From positions 1 through 64,000 of the forward strand of contig JAUCGI010000003.1 of assembly GCA_030378035.1 (NCBI GenBank): a DNA stretch of 64,000 bases, given 5' to 3'. Below, piece by piece: positions 31,623 through 41,363 of this stretch. The notes under the pieces are model-generated. The model was given only the letters and a program-made list of their open reading frames with translations, had not been told where the DNA came from and did not search any database. Position numbers and translations under genes: made by a program. This stretch comes from Desulfobacterales bacterium HSG2 (GTDB lineage Bacteria > Desulfobacterota > Desulfobacteria > Desulfobacterales > 4be13). Position 1 is the stretch's first letter; the number at the start of each line of letters is the position of its first letter.

Positions 31623-34600
31623 GATGCATGGACCTCCAATCCTTTGATGATTCGTATTTCTCTGACGCTATCGAAATAATATAGTCGTTGTCGGACCGGA
31701 TGCGTGGGGTCATACAGTCGGGTAAATACGGTTTTAATCCGTGCGAATGTGTGTTCCCGGGATTCTGTCGGCATGATCGCAGGCAAATCGTCCAAGTATT
31801 TCAGAATATCCTTTCCCGAACGTTTCAGACTGTCTTCAAAATACAGCTCACAGACGCAGCCGTCTGTGACTTGTTCAAAAAATGACACCATCATACGGTC
31901 TTTCGCTTTCGACAGCGTAGTCTCAATTTTTTTGAGGAACAGAATATAATCCACAAGGGTTATGAACGGCTTCTGTTCAGAGGGTGAAATTCTTTTGATC
32001 GGAATTTTTTCCACAAAGATTTTTTTATACTCAAGATACCCCCCTTCACGGCTGTATCCGGTCTGCCGCATATAATAACTTGAAATTTTCGAGTTCAGCA
32101 CCGCAAGGAGATATTTGATCTCCTCCGGATTCTCCTGCGGATCTCGGAGTGTCAGCAGATTGGACGGGGCAGTAAGATAAAAATGCTCCGTGTCAAGCGC
32201 AAATTTTGCGTTGATCGCCAAATTTCCCCAGATAATTTTCGGCTTTTCAAATTCTTCCAAATAACTGCAATTGCGTAAGTTTGTCCAATCCTTTCCTTTG
32301 TCCCGCCGTTTTTCAAGTTTTTCCCGGAATTGTCCGAGCCACTTCCGGATGACAGGATAATTTTTCTTAACATCAATCGGAGGAATATTTTTTTCCTTTA
32401 AGCCGTTATGTGTGTTAATCAGCCACATATCCTTAAATTCCGCTTTCCACTTTTGAATGTCCTTTCCTGCTAAAACAGGTTTGAGGAGTTCCGCATTTTT
32501 GGGGTCTTCAATAAGTTTGTCTTTCGTCTTTCCGTCAATAATGAATGCCTTATTACAGCCTGTTTTAACACCATAATTAATTGCAATGTTCCAATCTTTT
32601 AACGGAATTCCCTGTTTCTCAATCCGGGTTGCGATGTCAAAGGTGCCTTTTGCACCCACCACCCAGGCGGCTTTCTCAGGCTGCCTCATCCGATAACCGT
32701 GGGTACGGACATACTCGGCAAGCGAATCTGTCAGATCGAAGTCATTGTCAATCCAACACAGAAGCTGTTTCTCATTACGAGTCCGTTTCGGATTGGCGGC
32801 TTTTTGCAGGAGCAGGATATTGGTGTTTACTGCTGCGTCAAAAACCGGAACATTGCCGAAATCAATTAAAAGCAGGGGATTTGTCTGTTCCGAGAAAAAT
32901 TTGCGGAGCTTTACGCCGTAGTTTGCCCGCATCCATTTATTGGATGAGATAAAACACAGCAGACCCGGTGCGGCTAAGAACTGATATCCTTTCTCATAAA
33001 ACAGACAATAAATGTCTCCCGTTCGGTCATAGGTCTGGTACTGTTGTTCTTCCCACTCTGTTTTCTGGGAAGTGCTGAATTTTTGTATCTGAACATATGG
33101 CGGATTCCCGATCACAATGTCAAACCCGTCCCTTATGCCGAACATCCATTCCGGATCAAACCATCCGCAGGATTCCCCTGAAAACGGATTCCACGCCACA
33201 AGCCGCAAAGTTTCGGAATCTCTGACCGCTTTCCATTCAAGCAGTCGCTCTGCCATACGTTTCCGTACTTCCGCGAATTTTTTTCTCACAACTCCTTTTT
33301 CTTCGTCATAAGTTGAAAAATAGGCAGTATGCAGTTCTTTCAGTTTCACAATCTCATCCTGAGATTCAAAAATACCCATATCTCCTTTTGGCAGCCCGAT
33401 CAGGGTATCCGCGCACACAAATTTGAACTCCAGGTTCGGCAAAGGCAAAATTCCCCGGTTGCCATCGGGATCATCATCGGAGATTTTTTCCTCCACGACT
33501 AATGACAGAAAAAACCGCAGCTTTGAAATTTCCGTTGCGATTGTCTGAATATCGGCACCATGGATGCTGTTGCGAATGATGCCGAGTTTTCTTGTATAAT
33601 TCCGTAAATCTTTCTCCCCTTCGAGTTTTTTTTGCATCATTCCCCTTGCAACCGGGTCCGGGATATTGGCGAGCAGTTTTCCAAGCCATTTTTCGGAATT
33701 CGGATCTGTCCGTTGCAAAATCAGAGTCATCTTCTGCAAAATGCCCATGGGAAACGCGCCGGAACCGCAGGCGGGGTCAAACATTTTCAGATGTTCCAGG
33801 GCATCGGTGACTTTGTCTTTTTCTGCTTCAGTCAGATCTGTCTCCGTATCCTGATATGAAATCAATCTGCTGATTTTATCCTCACCGATCCCTGTCTTTG
33901 TCAGAAGATACTGTTTCAGGCTTTCATCAGTCATGTATTCCACTATCGCTCTCGGAGTATAATAACTTCCTGTGGACCTTCTCGCACTCTGACCGGTTTC
34001 CGGATTAATCTCCGCCAGCAGATTCTCAAAAACTCTTCCGAGCATTTCGGGATCAATGGCAATTTCGATTTCAACCGGCGTGTTTTCTTCTATGGTAAAA
34101 TGATAATGCTCAAAAATTCCGAGGAGTTCCTTGCACCATTCATCAGGTATTTTCAATGTGTTCAGATAAACAGACGTGTTCAGTTCATTCAAATGATAAA
34201 AATCATACCGGTGCGGTTCAAAAAGCCCGCCGTTCAGAAACGGAATCATATCCCATTCATCGCCACGCAGCTCGGGGGGGCGTTCATCTTTTTTTCTGTT
34301 CAGGACTTCAAAAAACAAGGGTTCGAGAACAGAATGATAATATCCGCAAGCCCGGGGTTCGGTAACCGCTTTTTCAGACAGGATATTATCCGAAATCAGG
34401 GGGATGTTTGCCTGCGAGGTTTTCTTTTTCAGAAATTGGCAAAAGAGCAGCCTTCCGATCAGCCGCGCTGCGAATTCTTTTCTCACAGTATCATCGGGAT
34501 TGCCGGGCAGTTCCGGTACGCGTTTTTTAGTCATCTTTTCCGAACCGGTTTTTCTCTCACCGCCGACAAATTTTCTGAACATCCTTGCAACATCATTATA

Positions 34601-35278
34601 AAAATTCTTATTTAAAACAGAGATACTGAGCGTTTTCTCCCATGCATCATGCAGCTCCGCAAAGTTTGTCACCGTATGATTTTTTCTTAATTCTTCAAGA
34701 CTCAGATCATAAAGAATCTCAACATGGGCCCGGTGTGGATCCGCTATCCGTACATCTTTGATAAGCGTCATTTTCTCAAGCACATCCCGGGTCTCCTCCT
34801 TCTTCTGCAGCCATCTCCTGATAACCGAAAAGGTGAGATATTCGCCGTATCTGAAAAGAACCATCACCGGCATGTGGAAAACCCTGTTCATCTGACGGGT
34901 GATGTCCGAGAGTTCTGTTCTGCTGTAAGCCTCGCCTTTCAGTTCAATGGCAAAGAACAGGTATGCCTCAGTGATGGTGTTGTCAATTTTTTTGGTGTCA
35001 GACAGCGATTCCTGATTTTTCATCTCGGCATCTGTCAACTGGAAAAGCAGTTCAGTCCTTTTCCATTCCGCTGTCAGAGCCTTCTGCCCAAATTTTCCGA
35101 TATCAGGGATGCTGTCGTTCTCCTTTAGATAACTCTCGGAGAACTCCTGATATGTGGGATCGTCAAGCCTGTTCTGCCGATCTGTGTCATATCCGAGGGT
35201 CTGAAAAAGACGGATTGACGCGTCAAAAAGATCATCCTGGCCGAAATTGCGGATTGCGTTTTGAATTTTTTGTTTCAT
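31619..35278 (-). CDS. Eco57I-type DNA methyltransferase 2 (probable N6-adenine)
   Basis: 1,219 residues. Canonical motifs are present: SYYTPRAIVEYM (motif X region), FDPACGSGAF (motif I, SAM binding) and VIGNPPYVQI (motif IV). The C-terminal part (DIQKWKAEFKDMWLI, FEKPKIIWG, YLLAVLNSKISSYY) is the target-recognition-like region of COG1002/Eco57I enzymes. The N-terminal ~230 residues contain FAIELKGEAYSR, whose ExK pattern could suggest a nuclease domain as in type IIG enzymes, but I cannot confirm it. It is closest to methyltransferase 1 (25985) across the middle. ATPase 2 follows with a 4-base overlap. Confidence 0.88.
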   Translation of the reverse strand: MKQKIQNAIRNFGQDDLFDASIRLFQTLGYDTDRQNRLDDPTYQEFSESYLKENDSIPDIGKFGQKALTAEWKRTELLFQLTDAEMKNQESLSDTKKIDNTITEAYLFFAIELKGEAYSRTELSDITRQMNRVFHMPVMVLFRYGEYLTFSVIRRWLQKKEETRDVLEKMTLIKDVRIADPHRAHVEILYDLSLEELRKNHTVTNFAELHDAWEKTLSISVLNKNFYNDVARMFRKFVGGERKTGSEKMTKKRVPELPGNPDDTVRKEFAARLIGRLLFCQFLKKKTSQANIPLISDNILSEKAVTEPRACGYYHSVLEPLFFEVLNRKKDERPPELRGDEWDMIPFLNGGLFEPHRYDFYHLNELNTSVYLNTLKIPDEWCKELLGIFEHYHFTIEENTPVEIEIAIDPEMLGRVFENLLAEINPETGQSARRSTGSYYTPRAIVEYMTDESLKQYLLTKTGIGEDKISRLISYQDTETDLTEAEKDKVTDALEHLKMFDPACGSGAFPMGILQKMTLILQRTDPNSEKWLGKLLANIPDPVARGMMQKKLEGEKDLRNYTRKLGIIRNSIHGADIQTIATEISKLRFFLSLVVEEKISDDDPDGNRGILPLPNLEFKFVCADTLIGLPKGDMGIFESQDEIVKLKELHTAYFSTYDEEKGVVRKKFAEVRKRMAERLLEWKAVRDSETLRLVAWNPFSGESCGWFDPEWMFGIRDGFDIVIGNPPYVQIQKFSTSQKTEWEEQQYQTYDRTGDIYCLFYEKGYQFLAAPGLLCFISSNKWMRANYGVKLRKFFSEQTNPLLLIDFGNVPVFDAAVNTNILLLQKAANPKRTRNEKQLLCWIDNDFDLTDSLAEYVRTHGYRMRQPEKAAWVVGAKGTFDIATRIEKQGIPLKDWNIAINYGVKTGCNKAFIIDGKTKDKLIEDPKNAELLKPVLAGKDIQKWKAEFKDMWLINTHNGLKEKNIPPIDVKKNYPVIRKWLGQFREKLEKRRDKGKDWTNLRNCSYLEEFEKPKIIWGNLAINAKFALDTEHFYLTAPSNLLTLRDPQENPEEIKYLLAVLNSKISSYYMRQTGYSREGGYLEYKKIFVEKIPIKRISPSEQKPFITLVDYILFLKKIETTLSKAKDRMMVSFFEQVTDGCVCELYFEDSLKRSGKDILKYLDDLPAIMPTESREHTFARIKTVFTRLYDPTHPVRQRLYYFDSVREIRIIKGLEVHAS

Positions 35279-35371
35279 TATTCAAGCCTTTCCTGTTTGG
35301 CGGCTATCAGGTGCTCAAAGTGGTGCTTTGGGCAGCAATCGCCTGTGTATTAAGATCTCCTCAAAAAAAAT

Positions 35372-35917
35372 TCAGTTCGCTATCGAATTAATAAAATCAT
35401 TAAGCTGTGCGATCAGAGGGGCATTCTGTATGGTCCTGATTGTCTGTTTGTCCATGCGGTCAAGAATTCTCTGCAACATTATGTCGTCGTAAGACTCATT
35501 TGCAAGAGCGCTGATAAGAAACTTTTTCGGATTTAACCTGGCAAACTCTCTTTCCAAGTCTGAAAACTCCTTTTTTTCAGCAAACTGTGCTATGAAACCC
35601 ATATCCCGGACAAGCAGAATTTCGATTTCCGGCACTGCCAGAAACACCTCGGACTCGGTGCCATGAGATGCCTGAACGATGGAATATCTCAGAAGTTCAA
35701 GCTGTTCCTGAACGGATGCCGAGTCGCTGGTATCCGCATTCAGGACAAGCGCTGCCGGAACCTGCTCCATGGCCAGAACAGAATGGGCCAGAGACTGGGC
35801 AGAGTAACGACCGTCTCCGACTATGAATTCAGTGAGGCGGAGTATTTCATCAGGCAGCACCGCCCTGAGAATATCCGCTTCGTGTTTGCCTTCGGTGATC
35901 AGATATGCCTTTTTCAT
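35372..35917 (-). CDS. TOPRIM-like protein, copy A
   Basis: About 181 residues from MKKAYLITEG; an upstream ATG at 35944 adds nine residues. ITEGKHEADIL (E9) followed by LVLNADTSDS (D62 and neighbours) fits the glutamate and DxD-type metal site of TOPRIM domains, as in OLD-family nucleases. The remaining helices (PEIEILLVRD, KKFLISALANESYDDIMLQR) are family-typical only in a loose sense. It differs from copy B (41364-41909) by only a few residues, and the flanking DNA is also duplicated. It sits upstream of methyltransferase 2 and downstream of methyltransferase 3, all on the same strand. A role as a nuclease subunit is inferred. Confidence 0.65.
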   Translation of the reverse strand: MKKAYLITEGKHEADILRAVLPDEILRLTEFIVGDGRYSAQSLAHSVLAMEQVPAALVLNADTSDSASVQEQLELLRYSIVQASHGTESEVFLAVPEIEILLVRDMGFIAQFAEKKEFSDLEREFARLNPKKFLISALANESYDDIMLQRILDRMDKQTIRTIQNAPLIAQLNDFINSIAN

Positions 35918-35944
35918 AATCATACCAACTTGAATGCCTGTCAT

Positions 35945-36060
35945 CTCAGCAGAGCTTTTAACTCTCTTTTAACTGTCATTCCCGCAAAACTTCTAACTGT
36001 CATTCCCGCAAAACTTCTAACTGTCATTCCCGCGAAAGCGGGAATCCACTGATGCAGTCA
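35945..36060. repeat. dRS3-like palindrome with tandem lead-in units (copy A)
   Basis: Two CATTCCCGCAAAACTTCTAA units precede the palindrome ATTCCCGCGAAAGCGGGAAT (36026-36045). The block lies between the TOPRIM gene and the end of methyltransferase 3. It is nearly identical to 41937-42052. Palindromes of this ATTCCC-N8-GGGAAT kind are widespread repeats in other bacteria (for example dRS3 of Neisseria). Confidence 0.85.
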
Positions 36061-36069
36061 TTCGGAATT

Positions 36070-39000
36070 TTAATCTCTGATTTTCTTTTTGGCAATATTA
36101 TCAATGCGTTTTGCATTGTATTCCTTTTCGGAGATGATTTTTTCTATGTCAGGATCGACGATTCTCACCTCTTCGTAGGTGAGGTCGTAGAGTTTATAGA
36201 CCATGAGGTCTATCTGTTTCTCCAATTCAGCGGTGTCGGCGTCAGGGCTTTCCTTTTTCAAAGCTGTAATATGATCTGCTTTGGATTCAAACATGGCAGT
36301 TACACCTGCCGCAGTCGGATGAAGAGTGGGAACAACCCGAAGCTGGGGGGCCTGAAATTGAAAATATCCTCCGCTCATTCGGAGCGCACCAAAAAATTGT
36401 TCGTAAAAGAACATAAATAATTTTGAGTTGCAGTATGCCGCCAGATATTTGAGAGAAACTCTCTCTTTCGGAGCATGGAAGCAATTTGTGTTTACGGACG
36501 CATAATCACCATCCGAATCCAGGAATGCCTCACACAAAACAGCCATTTTTGCGAACAATATCTTTGGTGACCGGTATATTGCCTTTCTGCGAGATATGAC
36601 ATTTGCTTTGTCCAAAGGCAAAAATGGTGTGACATAGCTGCTTCCCCTGTGTCTGAGTGCTTTAATTCCCCAGAGCGAGGCGTACCTGTCAATTGTTCCG
36701 GTGTTGATCACTTTTAATGTATCCTTCCCCTTGTCATTTGAAAAATGCATGCCGTAAGACTCCGCTTCGGATGCCGTTGATGTGGCGTTAATCTCTCCGT
36801 ATTCTGACAGAGGCTCGGTTCCGTCAATAAACGACTGAAGATAGTCGGCCTTGTCTGAAAGCAGAAATCCCCAGAGATTATCCGCCAGCATCGTGAGCAT
36901 GTCATATTCGACGAAGACAGTCTTAAATTTTTCCGTGTCGAAAACAGCGTCTTGTCTGTTAACTGGTTGCAAAACCGAAACATGCTTTTTTTCAGTGGAA
37001 ACGTGTTTTCTGAGAACAGTGATAACCGGATAAACAGATATTTCGCTGAACACATTGACGGATGACAGATCAACCAGCTTCTGAACAGTCGAACAGTTGA
37101 GCATGTGGGCTCTCAGAGCAGTTGCATATTTGGCAGACAAATATTTGTTCGGGGTAATCAGAGACATCTGCCCGTTGTTCTTCAACAGTTCCATGCCCTT
37201 CTCAAAGAATAAGACGAACACATCATAAGTCCCTTTGGATGTTCTGAATATTTTCTTATATTCCTCTCTCCGTTTTGTTCCGTAAATATTTTTAAAATCT
37301 GTCGCATTGATATACGGCGGATTCCCGATCACAATATCAAATCCGTCCCTTATCCCGAACATCCATTCCGGATCAAAAAACTCCGCAGAAGTGTTCTGGT
37401 TATACGGATTCCAGGATGCAAGCTGTTTTGCAGTGCTTTCATCACCAAAACCGGATGCCAGAACTTTGGCGATTTTCTCCCTTGTTTCCTTGTCTTCTTT
37501 TCTGTATTTCCTTTTTGTTCTCGGCGTCTTTGCGCTGAAATGACTGTGTCGTATCTCCTTTAGTCTGTTTTCAAGTCTCTCTGTTTCAGGATTGTCAAAA
37601 AGGTTTCTGTTATCTTTCGGTTTTTCAATCTTTATCAGCGTATTTGCCGCCACAAATTTGGTCTCCAAGTTCGGCAGGGGCCTGATGCCGAAATTCTCTC
37701 TTGTCTTATCAGGAATCTGCTCCGCAATCAGAGAAATAAAAAATCGGAGCATGCTGATCTGCACCGCAACCGGCTGAATATCCACGCCATAGATGGAATT
37801 TTCTATCAGATAAAGCTTTCTGCCGTAATCCGAGGTGTTGAAATCAAATGCCTTTTCTATCTCCTGAAGCTTTTGCTGTCTCTCTTTCCTGTCTCCCAAA
37901 TTATATGCTGTCTCAGTCTCCCGGATCGCCCTCTGTTTTTGCAGATCCCGCCATCTGCTGTTGTCGCTGTCAAGCTTGCCGAGAATAAAAACCAGTTTGT
38001 GCAGTATGCCCATGGGAAAAGCACCGGATCCGCAGGCAGGATCAAGGATTTTCAGTTCCGACACCGCTTCGACTATCGAAGACACCTCATCATCTGTGAA
38101 AGCATGTTCTTTTTCGGTATATGCAAAAAGAACATCCAGACCGGTTTTAATGTCATCCTCTGTGGCATCTTCAACTTTCTCCGCAACAAGATTGGAAAGA
38201 GACGCCTTCAGACTCTCATCAGCCATATAGTCAACGATCTCCCTCGGAGTGTAAAAAGAGCCTGTCTGCTTTCTGGCGGTGGTTTCTGTTTCGGGATTAT
38301 AGGAGGCAAGAAGATTTTCAAAAACTCTTCCGAGCAGTTCCGGGTCCAGGGCAATCTCTTCTGTGACGGGCGTGTTTTCCGCTATGGTGAATTTGTATTT
38401 GTCCAGAAGATTTATAAGCCCTCTCACCTCATATTTTTTGTTTCCTGTTCCGTATGTTTTATTCAGATCAAAGTTTTTTTCCTCAGCAAAAAACAGAAAA
38501 TCGGGAACTCTGAGCGGATTATCGTCTCTGTCGGAAAAGCCGTCGATTCTGATTATTCTGTCTCCGCCCCTGGGTCCTTTTTTGGTCGGATGGGGTTTGT
38601 CAAGACAGTCAAACAGTCCGCCGTTTAAGAACGGGATTTCTTCAAACAGCTTTAACACCTCATCCCTGCCAATTTCAAACAGATGTTCGTATCTGTAAAG
38701 ATTGGTCACATTATAGTTCTGCCCTTTTCTTCTGAATGCCCTTTTGCCCTGTTCCTGATTCAGAGTGGCGAAAAAAAGATTTTGCAAAATCGCCTTGTAA
38801 AAGGTGCTCCGGTTTTTATCCCTGAAATTCAGTATGCTGTCCAGTTCGTTTTTATCAAACAGTTTTTTGGGGATCAGCCCTTTTTCCCTGACAAACCAGA
38901 CAAATATCAGCCGTGTCAGCAACCTGATAATGGCAGTGGCATTCCTGATCTCCTCATTTGCCTCGCCGTCTTTGGGAAAATCCACATTTTGCAAGGCCCA

Positions 39001-39708
39001 GAAATACCAGTTGGCAAGTTCCCCGTAAAACTTTTTATTCAGCTCCGAGCAGTCCAGCACCTTCTGCCAGGCATTATGCAGCGCGACAAAATTTGTGACG
39101 GTGTATGTTTTCCCTAACGCATCCAGGTCCAGATCGGACAGTATCTCAATATGCGCCCGGTGCGGATCCGCTATTCGGATATCTTTGACAAGGGTTACTT
39201 TTTCAAGCACATCCCTGCTCTCGTCTCTTTTGTGCAGTCTTCTTTTGATGACCGAAAGTGTCAGATATTCACCGTACCTGAAAAGCAGCATTACCGGCAT
39301 GGGGAAAACCCGGTTCATCTGTCGGGTGATATCCGAAAGTTCTGTCCGGCTGTAATCCGCATCTTTCAGCTCAATGGCAAAAAACAGGTATGCCTCAATG
39401 ATGGTGTTGTCAATCTTTTTGGTGTCAGAAAGCATTTCCTGATCCGTCATCTCGGATTCTGACAACTGAAAAAGCAGTTCCACGCGTTCCCAGTGGTCTG
39501 TCAGAGCCTTCTGCCCGAATTTTCCGATATCAGGGATGCTGTCGTTCTCCTTTAGATAACTCTCGGAGAACTCCTGATATGTGGGATGATCAAGCCTGTT
39601 CTGCCGCTCTGTGTCATATCCGAGGGTCTGAAAGAGACGGATTGCCGCGTCAAAAAGATCATCCTGACTAAAATTGCGGATTGCGTTCTGAATTTTTTGT
39701 CTCATCAT
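36070..39708 (-). CDS. Eco57I-type DNA methyltransferase 3 (probable N6-adenine)
   Basis: 1,212 residues with SFYTPREIVDYM, LDPACGSGAF (motif I) and VIGNPPYINATD (motif IV). After the conserved first ~220 residues it follows a different middle lineage from methyltransferases 1 and 2 (KVLDCSELNKKFYGELANWY, RLIFVWFVREKGLIPKKLFD), shared with methyltransferase 4. The recognition region is distinct from the other three. The final ~40 residues (YDLTYEEVRIVDPDIEKIIS) are nearly identical to those of methyltransferase 4. Its start overlaps the stop of the PD-(D/E)xK-like gene by four bases, tying it to the ATPase and nuclease-like genes upstream. Confidence 0.88.
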   Translation of the reverse strand: MMRQKIQNAIRNFSQDDLFDAAIRLFQTLGYDTERQNRLDHPTYQEFSESYLKENDSIPDIGKFGQKALTDHWERVELLFQLSESEMTDQEMLSDTKKIDNTIIEAYLFFAIELKDADYSRTELSDITRQMNRVFPMPVMLLFRYGEYLTLSVIKRRLHKRDESRDVLEKVTLVKDIRIADPHRAHIEILSDLDLDALGKTYTVTNFVALHNAWQKVLDCSELNKKFYGELANWYFWALQNVDFPKDGEANEEIRNATAIIRLLTRLIFVWFVREKGLIPKKLFDKNELDSILNFRDKNRSTFYKAILQNLFFATLNQEQGKRAFRRKGQNYNVTNLYRYEHLFEIGRDEVLKLFEEIPFLNGGLFDCLDKPHPTKKGPRGGDRIIRIDGFSDRDDNPLRVPDFLFFAEEKNFDLNKTYGTGNKKYEVRGLINLLDKYKFTIAENTPVTEEIALDPELLGRVFENLLASYNPETETTARKQTGSFYTPREIVDYMADESLKASLSNLVAEKVEDATEDDIKTGLDVLFAYTEKEHAFTDDEVSSIVEAVSELKILDPACGSGAFPMGILHKLVFILGKLDSDNSRWRDLQKQRAIRETETAYNLGDRKERQQKLQEIEKAFDFNTSDYGRKLYLIENSIYGVDIQPVAVQISMLRFFISLIAEQIPDKTRENFGIRPLPNLETKFVAANTLIKIEKPKDNRNLFDNPETERLENRLKEIRHSHFSAKTPRTKRKYRKEDKETREKIAKVLASGFGDESTAKQLASWNPYNQNTSAEFFDPEWMFGIRDGFDIVIGNPPYINATDFKNIYGTKRREEYKKIFRTSKGTYDVFVLFFEKGMELLKNNGQMSLITPNKYLSAKYATALRAHMLNCSTVQKLVDLSSVNVFSEISVYPVITVLRKHVSTEKKHVSVLQPVNRQDAVFDTEKFKTVFVEYDMLTMLADNLWGFLLSDKADYLQSFIDGTEPLSEYGEINATSTASEAESYGMHFSNDKGKDTLKVINTGTIDRYASLWGIKALRHRGSSYVTPFLPLDKANVISRRKAIYRSPKILFAKMAVLCEAFLDSDGDYASVNTNCFHAPKERVSLKYLAAYCNSKLFMFFYEQFFGALRMSGGYFQFQAPQLRVVPTLHPTAAGVTAMFESKADHITALKKESPDADTAELEKQIDLMVYKLYDLTYEEVRIVDPDIEKIISEKEYNAKRIDNIAKKKIRD

Positions 39709-40271
39709 TCCCGTCCTTCCAGAAAGACCTCGGTCTCGATATATGGGTTATTATCTCTCCTCACAGGACATTGCTTTAAACTCTCATTCCAAGTCAGTTC
39801 GTTAAACACAAGGACATCTTCAAGATAGTTATTCTCCCAGGCAGAGCGGTCCGGTCCCAGCAGACAGCTTGAAAGTTTCAGGGCATCCATTGAGGCAAGC
39901 AGCAATCCGGGATCCGGATTCCCGATGGCCAGAAGTACAATATATTTCATTGGCTTGGACGGAAGCTTTTTGCACAGGTGGAGATATAAAAAACTGTCCT
40001 TTATTTTCGGGCCAAGTTCGTTTGAGAAAAGGGTCTCATTATTTATCTTCACCATGAACGCTTCAAGCCTTTGATCCCTGAATTCACGGGGTATTTTTGA
40101 ATTGGAGGGATCTTTCACTTCGACAAACCAGAAATCGTCAGGCCATTCCACAACGAAGTCCACCGCCTTCATGCAATGCGCCATTTTTCCGGCTTCCTCA
40201 TCAAAGTGTTCGGCGCTGAGTGCGGCCGTGAAATCGAATACAAGCTGTCCCTCTTTCAGTACCTTACTCAT
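39705..40271 (-). CDS. Small PD-(D/E)xK-like protein, candidate nuclease subunit
   Basis: About 188 residues from ATG 40271, which has GGGAGGAAAC just upstream and overlaps the RecF-like ATPase stop. AVDFVVEWPDDFWFVEVKDP shows the spacing D38...E51-x-K53 of a PD-(D/E)xK active site with hydrophobic strands on both sides. That is suggestive but short of proof. The stop overlaps the methyltransferase 3 start (ATGA), so ATPase, nuclease-like protein and methyltransferase are translationally coupled in series. A deleted copy precedes methyltransferase 1. A restriction endonuclease role within this cassette is a reasonable inference. Confidence 0.62.
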   Translation of the reverse strand: MSKVLKEGQLVFDFTAALSAEHFDEEAGKMAHCMKAVDFVVEWPDDFWFVEVKDPSNSKIPREFRDQRLEAFMVKINNETLFSNELGPKIKDSFLYLHLCKKLPSKPMKYIVLLAIGNPDPGLLLASMDALKLSSCLLGPDRSAWENNYLEDVLVFNELTWNESLKQCPVRRDNNPYIETEVFLEGRE

Positions 40272-41253
40272 TGTTTCCTCCCAATGCCCGCCCGATTTCC
40301 AGATTGTACATTCTGGCAAACTGATCCGCAATCCTGTTCGGAAACAGGGCGGGATAAGTTCCCGAGCTGCTCAGACTGACGGAGTCCTTGTCATTTTTGG
40401 AAAGCGAATAAAACCTCAGCGAGTGATTTCCACGTTGGAGTTCAAACTCTTTGAGCAGCACATAACTGTGAGTTGCGATGAAAATCTGGGCACCCATTTG
40501 CTCCAGTTCCGTCATCACACTGACGACCAGGGGAATCATGGACGGATTCAGATTCGTCTCGGGTTCGTCCCAGCAGAGAAGCGATTTCCCATCCAAGGAG
40601 CCGTTTTCAATCAGGAGCCGGAGAAGGGCGAGCTTGCGTATGCCCTCCGCGACCAGGGTGAACTCAATGTCACCGGTTCTGCTTTTCAGGTAAAATTCCT
40701 CATTTTTGGCCGTGATTTCTCCTCCCATCCCTTTTTCCAGCATATCCATAAGTTTTTTCTGCCGGGGGTCTGTCTTTTTCAGACGCGGGAGAAAGGCCCG
40801 GTCAATAATGTCGGAACAGACTCTTTCAAAATGGATTTCCCGGGTTGCATGCAGAGAGCGGAATCCCGGGGCATTGGCCAGCATCTCCTTTGCCGGAATA
40901 TAGACCGGCTTGCTGTCATTCCGGGGAATCCCCGATATCCGGACCGTTCCCCGTGGCGTTTTCTCTGTAATATGTATGGAAAAGGTTTCTCCGTTTTTGC
41001 CAACGGAAAGGGATGCCCCGGCTTCCCGCTTCCGGATCAGTCGTTGCAGCGAGCGGTTGTGGGGCAGGAAAATCTCCGAGATTCCGGCCCCCGGATCATC
41101 ATGCTCGTCTATAACGCCTTGGAGATAAATCAGTTTCAAAAGATGGGTTTTTCCGGTACCGTTGTCACCGATGAACAGATTTATCCCGGGAACCAGGTCG
41201 ATTTTTAATTGGTCAAACACCGTGAAATTGCATATTTCAATGTTATTGATCAT
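40264..41253 (-). CDS. RecF-like AAA ATPase
   Basis: 329 residues, short RecF/AAA_21-type ATPase: Walker A GDNGTGKTH (29-37) after a typical IEICNFTVFDQLKIDL start, a degenerate signature (LVAEGIRKLALL), Walker B LLCWDEPETNLNP (near 228) and H-loop IFIATHSYVLL. Such ATPases often pair with TOPRIM or nuclease subunits in OLD-, PARIS- or Septu-like defence systems. A TOPRIM gene lies about 110 bp upstream and a PD-(D/E)xK-like gene overlaps its end. The stop codon and the next start share bases. An internally deleted copy is at 23502-24000. Confidence 0.82.
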   Translation of the reverse strand: MINNIEICNFTVFDQLKIDLVPGINLFIGDNGTGKTHLLKLIYLQGVIDEHDDPGAGISEIFLPHNRSLQRLIRKREAGASLSVGKNGETFSIHITEKTPRGTVRISGIPRNDSKPVYIPAKEMLANAPGFRSLHATREIHFERVCSDIIDRAFLPRLKKTDPRQKKLMDMLEKGMGGEITAKNEEFYLKSRTGDIEFTLVAEGIRKLALLRLLIENGSLDGKSLLCWDEPETNLNPSMIPLVVSVMTELEQMGAQIFIATHSYVLLKEFELQRGNHSLRFYSLSKNDKDSVSLSSSGTYPALFPNRIADQFARMYNLEIGRALGGNNE

Positions 41254-41363
41254 CGTCTGTAAATTCCATGTTTATAAGTGAAACACTTGATGCCATAAAT
41301 AAAAATGATTGTCAACTCTAAAATTATTCCCGCAAAACATTTAAGTGTCATTTCAGCCGACTG

